A stretch of DNA of 64,000 nt from Yponomeuta sedellus (GCA_934045075.1 OW203745.1:12424873-12488872), one strand, 5' to 3'; counted from the stretch's first letter, positions 10,501 through 25,500 are shown. The notes: generated by a model not told the origin, from the letters alone. A program made the numbers and translations.

Positions 10501-13500
10501 ATATCTCAGAGAGAGAAGTTAACCTCTACGCGTGCCCCCCGCAGATTGGCGCCTAAAATTTTAATGTTTTTAGTACAGTAGATAACCTTTTCTTTCCAAC
10601 CAATCTTTATCTTAATTCCTCCACTTTTAACTTGTTCAAGACAGAGGCTCCAGTTTGAAGATAAGATTACTTACAACTTAATATACTCACGCTTGAGTCT
10701 CAGAGGGATAGGTAAAGACCAGGGACTGCCACTTGTCATGATCCTGATAGAACACTTTTGCTTTATCAACATTCATTAGTTGTTGGATGCGTACACACTG
10801 GTTTTAGGTAAGATTACTTATTTTTTTAATTATTAATTTAACTGCAGGTTAGGCAATGAGAAATTCAAGAGCAAAGTGGTGTGGAAGACATTGCATCCGT
10901 CGTGGTTGGAGCAGTTCGACCTGCATTTATACGATGATCAGGAGCAGATTCTCGAAGTCACCGTGTGGGATAAGGACAAACAGACCAAGGATGACTTCTT
11001 AGGAAGGTAATTGGCCAGACTTTCTGCCATGTTCCAGAAAAATAGTGAAGCAATCTAAGATGAACCTTAAAAATACAATTGACAAGAGTCATTTTCTTTT
11101 ATAGACCTTTGACGACCTCTGTGCCCTCGGTACCTAGCGCATCTGCCTACTATGCGAGAGGTCCCGGGTTCGAACCTCGGCTGGGGACAAAAAAAAACGT
11201 TAGCTCTTGGATGTTTACATGTTTGTGATGTCGCTGTTTCTGGTTTCCAACCACACAGGGTATTCTAGTGTGGGGCTAGAAGTAATGTATGTGCCTGTAT
11301 GTAAATGTAAAAAATAAGGTCAACTTTAGGTGTTTAATGCAGACATAAACACCAGTCTGCGAACGAGTATTACGATAATTTCGAACGAGTAGACTCTGTT
11401 GTTGTGTCTATCTCAAGACCTATGTAACATCCACACAACACAATCACTTGACCTGGTAACAAACTAGGAACCCCTGTGCTGTGGTAACCAAGCAGGGTCA
11501 TCACAAATATGGGAATACACGTATAATGCTTCCATTTGTATAAAAGTGCGGCGGTCTCCAGTGGCTTTCCTATGACCTTCACCTAATCGGATATGTGCTT
11601 GATGGGGTCAGTCACGATTCCAGTATCGGTAGACACCTACGAAATTAAATTTATAGATTATACTCTTTTATAATGCACTAACCTGTGCTAAGGACATTTT
11701 AAAAACCTATTTAGAAGCTAAAAATTCCACCCATACCGGGATTCGAACCCGCGACCTCTGGCTATCCGTGCCAGCGCTCTTTCCAACTGAGCTAATGGGC
11801 GACTCACCGGCATCAGTAAAATTTCGAATCTCTTTCCAATATTCTCTGTATTACGTACAGGCAGCGACATCTGGCTGAAGTTATTTGCATCACTTGCAGC
11901 CCCGAGTACCTACTTTGCAGTTAGTCCCGGCATGGGTGGAATTTTTAGCTTCTACATAGGTTTTTAAATTGATTGATGTCAATAGGTAGCTCAGTAATAT
12001 CTAGAAGAATACAAAGTATTTCGCAGTCTTAGAAATTAATGTCACGCTTCACACCAAAATTGACGAATGCCTTTCTTTTCATGATAGTAACGATTTTTTT
12101 ATATTTAACTAGCCGTGCCCCGCGGTGGTACACGCGGTTTATCGATTTTCCCATGGGAATAAGATATTTCCCCGCAGTAAAACGTAGCCTATTGTATTGT
12201 ATCCAGGGTGTCAGCTAACTCTATACGAAATTTTATTAAATCGCTCCAGCTGTTTAGACGTGAAGAAGTAACAAACATACACACTCAGAAACTTTCGCCT
12301 TTATAATATTAGTGTGATGTGATGATAGTGTGATGTGATGTGGTAGTGTGATGGGATGTGATGTGATACGTGGGTACAGTGATATCATTCCGATGTAAAA
12401 CCTTACTGCAAAGTAGGTGCTCAGGGCTGCAAGTGATGCAAATTACTTCAGTCAGATGTCGCTGCCTGTACGTAATACAGAGAATAGTGTAAAGAGGTTC
12501 AACATTTCACTGATGCCGGTGAGTCCCCCATTAGCTCAGTTAGAAAGAGCGCTGGCACGGATAGCCAGAGGTCGCGGGTTCGGAACCCTGCATGGGTGAA
12601 ATTTTTAGCCTTTAAATAGGTTTTTAAATTGTCCTTAGCACGGGTTAGTGCATTAAAAAGAAAATAATAGTGTAATGATGTGATGTTACCTATTAAGTAT
12701 AAATTTTCTGTTACCTTTTCAGATGTACAATAGATCTGTCCAGGTTAGAAAGAGAAATAACGCACAATATTTGGCAGCCCCTAGAAGAAGGAAATGGTCA
12801 GATATTCCTACTCCTAACGATCAGTGGCACAACGCAGTCGGAGACCATTACAGATTTGACCAGCTATAGAGAAAACCCTAGGGATAGGGAGATTATTGAG
12901 GAACGATACGTAAGTATTTCAGAAGAAAATACCTAGTAGATTTTGTATTGAATTGACTAAGTATTGACGACTGGAACTTACATTGCCATTGTTAGATAGA
13001 CAGAAATAATTATATCACCAATTTTTTTGTTTCCTTTAGAGTATTTGTACGTATGTGTTGGCTAAACAAAGCACATTTAGATATGTTTCACTAAAAAAGT
13101 ATGTATCTGTTTGCATACCTAATGCTTGACAGTTGAAGTATCTCTTTCTATGAGTTATGACTGAAGTAAAAATTTTACGAATCTAGAGCTACAATACAAA
13201 AAATCTACCATCAATGTGTATCCAGTTATTATGTTTACGTTAATTTTTCAATGATAATGATACACGGTTTTGCATGCAACGCAACTGGACTAAAGGTCTA
13301 AAGCTCCTTGCGTATTGCTTCTTGTGCATAAATAGGGCCTCCAACCATCGATAAAAAACTCCATCTCATAATATAGATCTTGGTCCTCATTTATGAGGTC
13401 CTGGTTTTGAATCCCACATGTGCCTACCAATTGAAAATGAATGAAAAGAAAAATGTTTATTGAGCAGAATAGTAACTCTGCTCAATGGCAATATGGTTTA

Positions 13501-16500
13501 TTGAGCAGAAAAGTAACTCTGAACTCATTACTATGATTTTCAAAATACGTACACTACTATAGGTAGTAGCGATACCAATGCTAATAGGGAAGAAAAACAC
13601 CGTCTTTGAACTGTTCACATCGGTTTGAAATCTTCAAATCGTGACCAAAGCTAAACCAAACGTGAGTACTAGTGATGATTGCGTTCAAACTCTCTGAGGG
13701 AAGCTTTTTGCCTTATAGGAAGGGGAAGCTGGCTGCTTATGCTAGCAAAATCGTATCGTATGTATCGTATGTGCGTATCGAGTGCATGATATTATTAGAA
13801 GTTTATTTTGTAATTTTAATTTTTAATTTATTTATTTGGAAAAAAAAACAGGAAACAGACTAAAGTTTATACAAAAAATTACTACAGGACAATATTAAAC
13901 TTGAACCCATAAATATTTTTCACTAAACAGCTATGATGTAGAGTAACTAGGTGACAAGTACGAGTACATCAAATGGAATACAGGGAGACAAATATTTAAA
14001 GTAAAATGAAAATAAAGCAATTAAGCAATAAAAAAATAAAGCTTTAACAGCAAGACAAGTAGGCGGGTTAACGCAGTAGTCGGTAGATGATATAGTACTA
14101 AATTAGTAATAAATTAGTATACTAATGTAGTAGTAGGTGTATGGATTAGTTGTAGAGTTCACGCTGAACTCGGTGGTCATCGTTACGTTTAGGTTAGGTA
14201 GAATTGTTAAGGATTTTTTTTACTGTTAAGGATTGTACTCAAGAAAATATCTCTTATTTCTCCAGACATGGTACAGAGGCCTCAACGAGAACTCCTCGGG
14301 AGTCGGCTGGCTCTGCGTCAAAGTGTACGGGGCCAGGGGCCTAGCAGCCGCTGATCTGGGCGGCAAGAGCGATCCCTTCTGCGTGATAGAGCTGGGAAAC
14401 TCGCGCCTGCAGACGCATACGGAATACAAGACGTTGACGCCGAACTGGAATAAGATTTTTACGTTGTGAGTAACTGTTTTAGCTCCAGATGGATGGTTAT
14501 AAAGTTTTATACAGAAATAGGGCCACTTTATGAATTGAGGATTTCGGTAAGTAAACACTGTCACACTCTTTGTTGGGAACAGAAGAACGAAGAAAGAAGA
14601 GAGAAGATACAGCACTACAGTAAAATTAGCGAAATTTTGAATTCAGTAAGTGGCCCCAAACATTCTAGCAGGTTTCGGCTGTGGCTGGATAAGGATGTCC
14701 ATGAAGTGTATTGGGAGAAGTGAAGTGTCTGACGTCCAGCAGTGGACGAATATAGGCTACGACTACATTGATCCAGACTGTGATGATGGCACCTCGAGAA
14801 CTGTTTGAGTGACGTTGAGGGTAGTCAGCCTAAGAGTGGATGAATATGGGATAATAGATTGGATTGGGATCTGAAGTGGGTCTTCTGCCAAGCAATATTC
14901 ATATCAACTGTCCACTTTTTCTTGTTCACCAAACATCTTTTAATCTACTTTGACAGTAGATTAAAAGATTTTTGGTGAACAAGCTTTCATTTCACCGAAG
15001 ATCCCACGATCATACAAAAAATAACTGACAGCTGTTAACATTAGATTGACAGATTGTTAGTGTACGAGAAAGTTCTCATATACAAGACTCCTATACCTCC
15101 TATATAAGATTGGTCGAAATTCTGCACAATTATGTGCAGAATCTATTTCCGTAATTCGGAGACCAACGCTTAAGTATTATTGTTTTTATTTTTTTTTAAC
15201 TCTACGAATGATTCGATCATACCTCCAGAATATTTGACGCTCAGTATCTCGAAAACTGGAGATACTTCTGTGCATACACTGTGTAAAGCCTGGATCAAAA
15301 AGCAACTATAACGATTAGTCCTCAAATTGTCGTATTTTAATCATGAAAAAATGTTTTATAGTCGACAACATGTCCACCTTCACGTTTTAGTTGCAAAATC
15401 GCCCATAACGCAACGGAGTAGAGTGACTGGATGTAAAAAATGCTGTGCAGTCGACTGTAGCAACGTTACAGCAAATAAATAATTTATTTTCCTTTATGTA
15501 CTACAGGTTCCTACGGTATATAAAGATAAATAAATAGAAAACACTTTATTACACAACCAGAAAAAAAGAATTACAACCATGATTTCTTAAATCTGAGTGA
15601 TGTTACACAATTGGCGGGCTTATTTTATAAAGAAACTACTATTAAAATTTTCTCTTATTGAATTTGGCTTCAACGAAACCTTTGTTTCCATTTTAGCACA
15701 GTAAAAGACATCAGCTCGATTCTAGACATCACAGTCTACGATGAGGACCACGACCACAAAGTAGAGTTTCTCGGTAAACTGGCCATTCCCCTGCTGAGCA
15801 TACACAACGGAGAGAAGCGATGGTTTGCCCTGAAGGACAAGAAAATGAGGGCGAGGGCCAAGGGGAACTATCCGCAGATTTGTTTGGAGATGACGGTCAT
15901 TTGGAATCCTGTGAGTATCGCCCGAGGTAATTAAGAAGCACTAAAAACACATAAACATTATTGTCTTCGAAGATAGTCCTCGCGATGTAGATACAATGAA
16001 GCCGCCCACAACCAGTGGTCATACATAATATAGTAAGTAGGTTACTACAGGTAATTAATCTAAAGTTAGATGACGTACAGTAAATCAGGCGGCTTGGTTT
16101 ATTTTGTTTCATGATTGAAGCCTATTGAAGGGCTTGTCAGGATAAAGCTGAAAATTGAATTAAATCGTGATAGTAGTTAATGGAGTTTAGATCCTATTAT
16201 ACCTACTTACATACCAAGCGTAAAACAATTTCGTTTTAACATTTTTTAATCTTTCGGGAATTGAACTCATAGTTAGAATATTTTCGGGGCTTAATCGCGC
16301 GACGTTTTGACAACGTCAGTCATCGTGGTTCCGACATTGTCAGTGTAGTGTTTCGCAACCCTAATAGTGCTTTGTGATCACAGAACATATATGTTTGTGT
16401 TTGTGATGGCTGATTGAAGGTAGTCTGAAACCTTGTCAGTCAAAGATGGGAACTGCGAAGATGCGAAGATGCGAAGGTCTTCTCGTGACCACGATGACTG

Positions 16501-19500
16501 TAACGTCGTCGAAACGTCGAGGTAAAATTGTAATAAATGACTACGCGATTAAGCCCCGAAAATATTCTAACTATAATTTCGTTTTTTTCCTAAAAGGGGC
16601 TAGTTCTGCCTTATCATCTTATCATATGCCCAACGCGACAGCAAATAGATGGACGGACTGTTAATGATAATTAATGAAAAATATTATACTTATAGAAATG
16701 TTGATGTCGATAAATAATGTTATAATATCATTACTTATTTATTAATTTTCCATGTTTTAACTCCTAACACATAGGATCAAAAACATAAAATAAATGCCAA
16801 TTTGCCACAATAAAAAAACAGTGTAAAAGTATGAAAAAACGAAGAGAAACATAATATGCTAAAAGCACCAGAAAACTTTAAAATACGGTAATATTTACGG
16901 TTAAGTTATTTTATCGTAGTAGTGCCAATAGTAATGGTGGCAGAATTTTTTAAAAGCCATAATTTTTGTTTTGTTCTCCACAAGGTCCTCTTAATATAAT
17001 GTTATGATAGTGAAGATGTTGCTGGCGATGATTTTGATAATGAAGATATATTGATTATGCTTTTTCAGCTAAAAGCGGCGATCCGCGTCGTGAACCCCAA
17101 AGAGCCGAAGTATATGCACCAGGAGGCCAAATTCAAACGACAGCTCTTCATACGAAATGTTATGAGACTGAAAGCCATCATCATGTGGTTCATCGAAGTA
17201 GGGAAGATTTTACAGTGAGTCAAAGTAAAAAATGTTATTCACCATAAAAACAAAATGTTTACTTAATGAACGTCAAAGCTCTTTGTTTCACAATTAATAG
17301 ATTATGTGGAGCAGAAATTTACATAAAACTCAACATTTATTATTTTCAAAACAAGTTTTAACTTATATTCTTTTTTTAATGCACTAATGTACTTTCTGTA
17401 CGTAGGTAATAAGGAAGGTATAGGCCATACTCCTCTGTCTTGACGACCTCTATGGCGTAGCGGTAATGCAAGAGGTCCCGGGTTCGAATCCCGGCTGGGG
17501 ACAAAAAAAGCCCAGGTCTTGGATGCTTACATGTTTGTGATGTCGTTATTTCTGGTGCCCACAATACAGAGTATCCTAGTGTGGGGGAAGCAATGTATGT
17601 GCTTGTACTCGTACGTTAATGTAAAACTCCACTACGGGGGCCAAGTCCAGATTGGTGGAGGCCTACTATCTTATACGTTATTAATTTCTTTATCTTTGCA
17701 GAGACTGTTTCGAATGGGAATCGAAGCTGTTATCTTTCACGGGCCTGCTGCTATGGCTCGCTTTTTGCTACTACTATCAGATGTGGATGCTACCCTTCCT
17801 GATATTGGTGTGGTTTGCGAGGAACTGGCTTATTTACAGGCTTACAGGTACGATATTTTTAGATTGACGTTGGGGTCTCTTCAACGAGCTATAATTATTA
17901 TATCGTGTACTAAACTAAATCGTTATCAACCCTTGTATGTCCCCACTGCTGGGGCACGGTTTTCTTCCTTCTATCGCAGGAAGGTTAGGCCATACTCCAC
18001 CACGGGGGCCAAGTTCGGGTTGGTGGAGGATTGTAAGACAGTGGCGGGCCTTACTGTCAAAAGTTATCATGCCGCCCATAAGGCCTCTGACATGGCTTAA
18101 CGACTGCCATTATATGACAGCCGGCACCAACGGCTTAACGTGCCTTGCGAAGCACGGAAGCGCTCCGAAAAATACCACTAGCGGTAGTCACGGGACGCTC
18201 AGCCATCCTAAACTAAACTAAATAAATATAAAAAAAATGGTGTAGACGTTTGCACCGTTACAACCGCAGGGTTTTAGAAGTCGTAACAAAAAGTAATGAA
18301 TGTTGATAAAAGCCGAATTGGTAGGTACAATTAAGAAGCAGTTGAAAGTCAGATGTTATCAAGCCACTCATAAGGCCTCTGACAGGGCTTAACGACTGCC
18401 ATTACATGACGACCGGCACGAACGGCGTGCCTTGCGAAGCACGGAAGCGCTCGGAAAAAATGCCACTAGCGGTAGTGACAGAACAGTCACCCATCCAGCA
18501 TCTGACCGTGCCTGTTATTGCTTAACTCAAGCGATTGATTTTAATCACTCTGTTCGACTAGGCCACGAGCGCGCTTTTATTGCTGTCCGTTTTTCAACCT
18601 CAGGGTGGCTGTTTATTAATTTCTAACCTGGGTATGCAGTTTTAAATTTCCATATTTATCTACTAAATCTATGTTTTTAGTTGTAAAAGAAAGTTTTCGG
18701 GACGAATTCCGAAAGACACCGTGGGGAAGTCTTCGAAAATTGTATTCTTGTAAGTGTGCTGTTGTGATGGGTTAATCAAGTTAATACCGTTAATTTGCTT
18801 AATAACTGCTAAAGTAACTTAAAATAAAAACTAACACGGCTTAAAATGAGATGATGCTATTTACTTATTCAAAAGATTGTAAAGTTTACACAATGACAGC
18901 GCATTGTAAAAAAAGTTGTACTAACACTAGAATAAGACGCCTAATAACTTTATAAGAATGTGCACCAAGTTCATAGAAAAAAAATTAAATTAACGAATTT
19001 AATGCAAGTAACTAAACTAACGAAAACTAACAAATTGGTATAACAAATAGATTTTGTACCTAAATAAATTTTGAAAATGTTCACAAGTACAAAAAAATTA
19101 AAATACTTACACTTTGTTCGTAGTCATCCTCATCCAGCCTCAACCAGCAGTCTATCTCAGCGTTTTGCGTCCAACACGATTTTCGGACGCGCCCAAGTCG
19201 ATTTTCAAACTCATATCTTCTTAACTCTACATAGTTGGCAATTGAGTGTTCTCGTTTACTATTTGAAATTACAAAGTTTTTCGGTTTATGCTTTAAGGCT
19301 GATAAAGGACGTCCCAGGCGGACATCGACCATAGACTGGATGTATTAGCAAAGAGGAAGATAAGTGGCAAGTGGCAGTCCCTGGTCTCTGCCCATCCCTC
19401 TGGGATACAGGCGTGAGTTTATGTATATGTATGTATTTATGTATGTATGTATGTATGTATGTATGTATGTATGTATGTATGTATGTATGTATGTATGTAT

Positions 19501-22500
19501 GTATGTATGTATGAATGTATGTATGTATGTTCGGTTTATGCAATAAAAATGGGCACGTCCGAAAATCCGAAACGAAAAAAGCAAATAGGAAAGTGGTTAA
19601 ATCCTTTTTTATTTTATCATAAATATCTTTACTTTTTAAACAGGGGGAAATCCACTATTAGCCACCGTGGATGACGATGATCTTCTGGCAGAAGAAGACG
19701 ATGAAGAGGAAGTCGATAAGGTGACTTTATAGTTTTACATGATTACATGATCACTTGACATACTTTATACTTGTTGATAAATTTAGTCTATTTGAATTCA
19801 ACATAAATGTGACTTATGGTATTAATAATGACAAAGATATTTATCATTAGAAAAATGTCACAATAAAAAAATACTTAAACTAAACAATTCCACAATTATT
19901 AGTATCATCATACAAATTATTGGTTTTCTTAGTACATAAAAGAATTTTCATTTATTCATTCATTATTCTTAAAAGTAATAGTCTAAATAGATAAGATTTT
20001 AAATTACAAAACCACGGCTTTCGAATTTCAGACAGGTTTCAGCGTGTATTTGATCACAGTCGCAATACGCACTCACAAACCTATTTCGATTTGCCTTTTT
20101 ATTACAGGAGGAGAAGAAGTCACTGAAAGAAAGACTGCAAGCGATTCAAGAGGTGACGCAGTCTGTACAGAACGCGATAGGTTACGTCGCTTCTCTAGGA
20201 GAAGCTGTTAAAAAGTGAGTTACATGATCAATAAAAAATGTATTTCAACGAAAAGAATTTATATACAATCTGTCAGTCAATCACTTAGTCAGTCAGGTAG
20301 TCGATCGGTCAGTCTGTCGGTCCGTCGGTCGGTCCGTCGGTCGGTCGGTCGGTCGGTCGCATTTTGTTACACCCTGTATATTTTGTGCACGCCGATTTTG
20401 CAGGCCTGATTTCTCATACATGAACATTCTTAAGGTTGTTGTTACACCTGACTTGCTATCTCGCTTGCACATTCTAACGCTTTAATTATTGTAATAAAAT
20501 GAGTATCCTTTTATAAATGTGGTCTGGGGATTTAATAGATATTAAAATTACGGATATTCAAGTCATTTTTTTTCTAATTTTCTTCAAACCTTGATTGACT
20601 GTGATAATCTTAAATTATAATTCTAGAAACAACTTCTCTCTCTATATTCAAATCTGATTATAAGGAAACAAAAATGTATTTAAAATGTCCGTTATCGTAT
20701 CCTATATCAAGACTTCAGACCACAGTTAACAAAAGTAACTACTATTTTATTTACAGTCACAAAAAATATTAGATTGTGCGAGAGAGATAGCAATAACATA
20801 TAGCAGTAAAAGCAGCCTTAAAGAAAAAAATGAATGAAAATTTAATATTTTCTTTTTTTTTCAGTTTAATGAACTTCACTGTGCCATATCTAAGTTATTT
20901 AGCAATAATAATGTTATTGGGAGCGATGATCGTCCTCTACGTCGTACCATTAAGATGGCTCCTCATGGCATGGGGTAAGATTTTCAATTCAACACCATCT
21001 TTCATTTAGCCTAATGTTCACATATATCTATAATATAAAAATGAATCGCTGAATGTGTTGGTAAGCGCAAATCTCGAGAGCAGCTGAACCGATTTCGCTA
21101 ATTCTTTTTTTAGAATATTCCTTGAAGTACGACGATGGTTCTTACAGAAAGAAAAATTGAAAAAAAAAAAATAAGTATCGACTGTTAGGCGGTACGAAGT
21201 TCGCTGGGCAGCTAGTTAATCTATGAATCGCTGAAATGAATCGTTCGTAAGCGCAAATCTCGTGAGCAGCTGATCCGATGTCGCTAATTCTTTTTTTAGA
21301 ATATTCCTTGAAGTACGAGGATGGTTCTTATGAAGAGAAAAATAAAAAAAAATTAAACTAATAAGTGATACTAAGTTGGCTGGGTCAGTTAGTGATCAAT
21401 AAAAAAATATTTCAACGAAAAGAATTTATATCCAATCTGTCAGTCAGTTAGTCGATCGGTCGGTCAGTCGCTGGGTCAGCTAGTCTTCTTATAATATAAA
21501 AAATAATCGCTGAATGAGTTGGTAAGCACAAATCTCGAGAGAAGCTGAACCGATTTCGCGAATTCTTTTTTTAGAATTTCCTTGAGGTACGAGGATGGTT
21601 CTTACAGAGAGAAAGATTAAAAAAAAACTGTTAGGCGGCACGAAGTTCGCGAAGTCAGCTAGTCTTCTATAATATAAAAACGAATCGCTGAATGTTTTGG
21701 TAAGCGCAAATCTCGAGAGCAGCTGAATCGATTTCGCCAATTCTTTTTTAGAATATTCCTGGAAGTACGAGGATGATTCTTACGGAGAGAAAAATAAAGA
21801 ATCGACTGTTAGGCGGTACGAAGTTCGCTGGGTGATAAACAAATACATATAAAATAGACCCTATTTACAATCTCTTAGGTAACACCATAGCATTATCTTA
21901 TTTGCGTTGGTAGGTTTTTTTTTAATTGATTTTAAACTAAATTTCAGGAGTGAACAAGTTCACTAGGAAAATCTTAAGGCCTCACACGATACCCAATAAC
22001 GAAGTACTAGACTTACTATCGAGAGTGCCAGACGATGAAATATTGGTAAGTTCCATCATATTATTCATCTTCCCTTAACTTTCATTATAACCTAACCCTG
22101 TAACGGTGCAAACCTCTTCACACCATTTTTATTTCTTTTCTATCTATAATTTTCAAATATTTAAATTATGTACGTCACACATTCTTCGATTTCGCTCATT
22201 TTTCAATCATTACTACTTTACCCTTTGACCAGATCTGACTATTTTACCTGTTTCTCCGTTTTTTATCCAGTTTTCTGTTTTAAAATTACTATAAATATCT
22301 ACAAATAAAACAACACCTGAAGTCATTCCAGTTTTTATTATTTATAAATTATATAATCGTTCCACTGGCGCCCAACGTATCGCATTTAGAAATGAAGGAG
22401 GCGATGTCTTTATGCATGCCTGGCCAGAAATAGGACTGTTTAATACCTCAGATCATAGAAAGAAGGAGATATGCCCTAGCCGCGAAATAAGTCCGGTACC

Positions 22501-25500
22501 GCTGTCGCCACTTTTGAATATGTGTGCGTTTTCATTACATGCACAATATTGTAAATATAAGGTTCACGCACACGTCTGTCCAGTCATTTACTAGCGTTCT
22601 AATCTTTTAATTGGTTCGCACACTATGAAAAACTATTGTACGAATACACTCGTACACGTAAACAACAGCGTCGGTGAACTCCTTAGGGATGGAACACTTG
22701 TATCAAATAATACATCTATCGATAAAATTATCCGATGAGAGGTTATTCATTTATTAACAGTATACTTCGTGTTGGGATGATACAAAAAACAGAGCATGTT
22801 AAATTTACAAAAACAATATTATTAAAACAAATAATCCTATTTTAATTTACTGTCCTGTGAAATGTAAATATTTATTAAATACGTGTCTTTTTGTCAGTAT
22901 TTGTGGCTTCAGTATATGATAAAGACGCAAACTTGGCTTTCTACTGATATAGAATTTGATTATTTTGATAATGATGATGACCCCTGTACTGTATACTAAT
23001 ACGATATGTTAAATTTGTTCGACAGAACACCACTGAAGCATACTTGGTAGTGACTCTGTCCGGAAAGCTGGGTCTTCTGGGTTTAAATCCTGGTAATGGA
23101 AAGAACTAATATTTGTGTGAAGAGCATGTCTACGGTCAGGGACGCATTTGTACCTGGATCTTGGATATTTCTTTGTATTTTATTCAGTATATGAATCCCA
23201 ATGCAACGTGAAATGCACTTACATTACCATTTACAAATTAGCTTTAAATATTGGTAACTCTGTTAGGACTCTGTAAATTAACAGCAGTTTTTGTTGGGTG
23301 AAAGAATGAAGTGCTGACCTTTTAAGAATACAATAGCAATTACTTTCTCATTCTCTGAAAATAATTCACCCAGCTATATAAAAAATAGAATAAACACATG
23401 TATAAACTCGAAAAACAACCATTTTTCTGAAGAAATTGCCACTTGTCTGAGTAACAGCGATATATTGGAAATCAGTAGCCACGCTTGGATTATAAGGATT
23501 AAGTAAAGAATATGTTTATAGCTGTGATTGAAATGTATCATGGGCCTGTAAATAAAGTAACTTCCTAATTAAAAATACAGTAAATAGGAAGAACTTTTGT
23601 AAGCTTGTCAAAAAAAATTTCAATGACACTTTCGAAGCATATATATAGATTAAAAAATAAAATCTGCATCCGACTGAAATCCTACAGAGAATATTTTCAT
23701 TATCGTCATCATTCAGCCACAAGATATCCACTGCTGGACATAGGCCTCCTCCATGGATTTCCAAAAAGACCAGTTGAAAGCGGCTTACATCCAGCGTCTT
23801 CGTTCGACTAGGATGAGATCTTCTCTCCATCTTGTCGTCCGACGCTGCACTTGCCGATATGACATATAAGCAAGTACCGACATACCATATTGTGGTCTCC
23901 ATTCGAGAACTTGTCGGATCTAAAATGGTAAATAAATTATTAAAATACTGAAAATGCTTTATTTAACTTGTTTTTCATTACATAATCGAATTTCATTTAT
24001 AACATAACGCTCATAAAAAAATAAATATATAAGACTATGATTTAGTACCACAACCACATCACCTGATTTGTTTCTTTAGAAACACTTTCTTTTGGAGAGT
24101 TATGCGTCGTCCATATGAAATGAAGATTAGAATAAAGTGATAATTGAATATTCTAAACCATGTAAAATTTTATCGTGATTTTAAATATACTGGTACCTCA
24201 ACCTTTATGGAACTCGTTATTACTGGTATTTTCAAAGTAGGAACTGCTCACGGAAATATTTTTTCCCCCACTTTAGCATCTGGAAACACTTCTCTGTAAA
24301 ATAGATGGAGCAAATTGTACTTTATTTGAGAGGAAATCAGTTATACCCTCTGTATTTTGATCCATTTTTCTTTCGTATTTTTCTTTATCTTTATTAGAAA
24401 CTTTTTGAAATACATGATCGAAGCTAGGCCTGTTTTTAATAAGACAAAATCCTTCTACTAAAATAAAAGCTTCCTTAGCAACGCAAGGTGAAGTCTACGC
24501 AGATGGAGTCGCGGGCAATAGTCGACGATAAGACTAGATACCTAGTCTTACAATAATTGGTTCTAGTAATTTTGGAAGTCTGGACGAACGATTATAAATG
24601 CCTCAATAATATCGATACTTAATCAGTCTGAAAAGAAAGGAACTACCCCATCACTATGTCTCCAGCTGACCTACTGGTGAATTTGACATTTCGCGGCAAA
24701 TACATGCGGCCGTACCTCGAAACATCGCATTGAACAATGATCAGTTTTGCGTTACGGTTCACTGCGGGCTAGCTTTTCCTAGTTAGCAAACCTCCACGAA
24801 AATCCTATATAGAAACAGCAGTGGAGTAACTACAATGTAATAAATACGTCCCATTTATGTTCTTAGTAATGTGATGCACATTGCACATAAAATTATTATA
24901 ATTATGATTTTTCGTAGTTTATAAGACGAATATAGTGAGTAAAATAGGTTTACCGGTGAAAAGACACTCCCCTGTTTTTGAATAGCATGTATCACAGCGA
25001 TTTCTGCAGGTAATCACTGCGCAATTAGGCATTTTTCTCAGATGTTACTACGACGGCTGGCGCGAAGCGATTGACGGCCATATTTTAAAGTTTCGCAGAG
25101 GTTAGCCCAAATGGGCTAACGTTGGGCGACAGTGCCACGCCCACAAGGCACTTCTCCTTATTTTTGTGTTCTGAGTTTAATACGGTGATGGGTTTTAAGG
25201 GTACCGAAATGAGCGGCCGTGGGTGTGGAGTGGTTTTCTGTTATAATATTACTATAAATATCTACAAATAAAACAACACCTGAAGTCGTTCCAGTTTTTA
25301 TTATTTATAAATTATATACATCGTTCCAACCCTAGTCCGTATATATAGGGTTATTTTTTAATAAGTCATGACTAATAGCTGAAGACAGGGCGCTATAGCT
25401 TATAGGAGAGGGCTATGTCCAGCAGTGGACTAACATATAGCCTGAAGAAGAAGAAAATAATTTGCACTTTTTAATAAGTATTTTTGTTCAACCCTTGTTC

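Larger units (their letters stand above)
22100..25328 (+). mobile_element. Non-autonomous LTR-type retroelement, about 3.2 kb
   Basis: It is flanked by 5-base direct repeats ACCCT (22095-22099 and 25329-25333). The left LTR starts GTAACGGTGCAAACC and ends CGTTCCA at 22364; a primer-binding-like TGGCGCCCAACG follows at 22366. The right copy matches the left only over its last about 90 bases (25236-25328). No gag or pol coding was found. It sits in the last Mctp intron. Confidence 0.75.

Noticed and set aside
17519..18221. 193- and 94-codon frames overlapping the Mctp membrane exon
   Set aside because: They run through a SINE, out of frame over the true exon, and through family C; splice phases support a different frame.
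19286..19584. Overlapping frames on both strands around 19.4 kb
   Set aside because: Translations of the ATGT microsatellite and its repeat flank.
23516..23902. 128-codon minus-strand frame
   Set aside because: Partly a decayed RTE-type LINE end; not a cellular gene.
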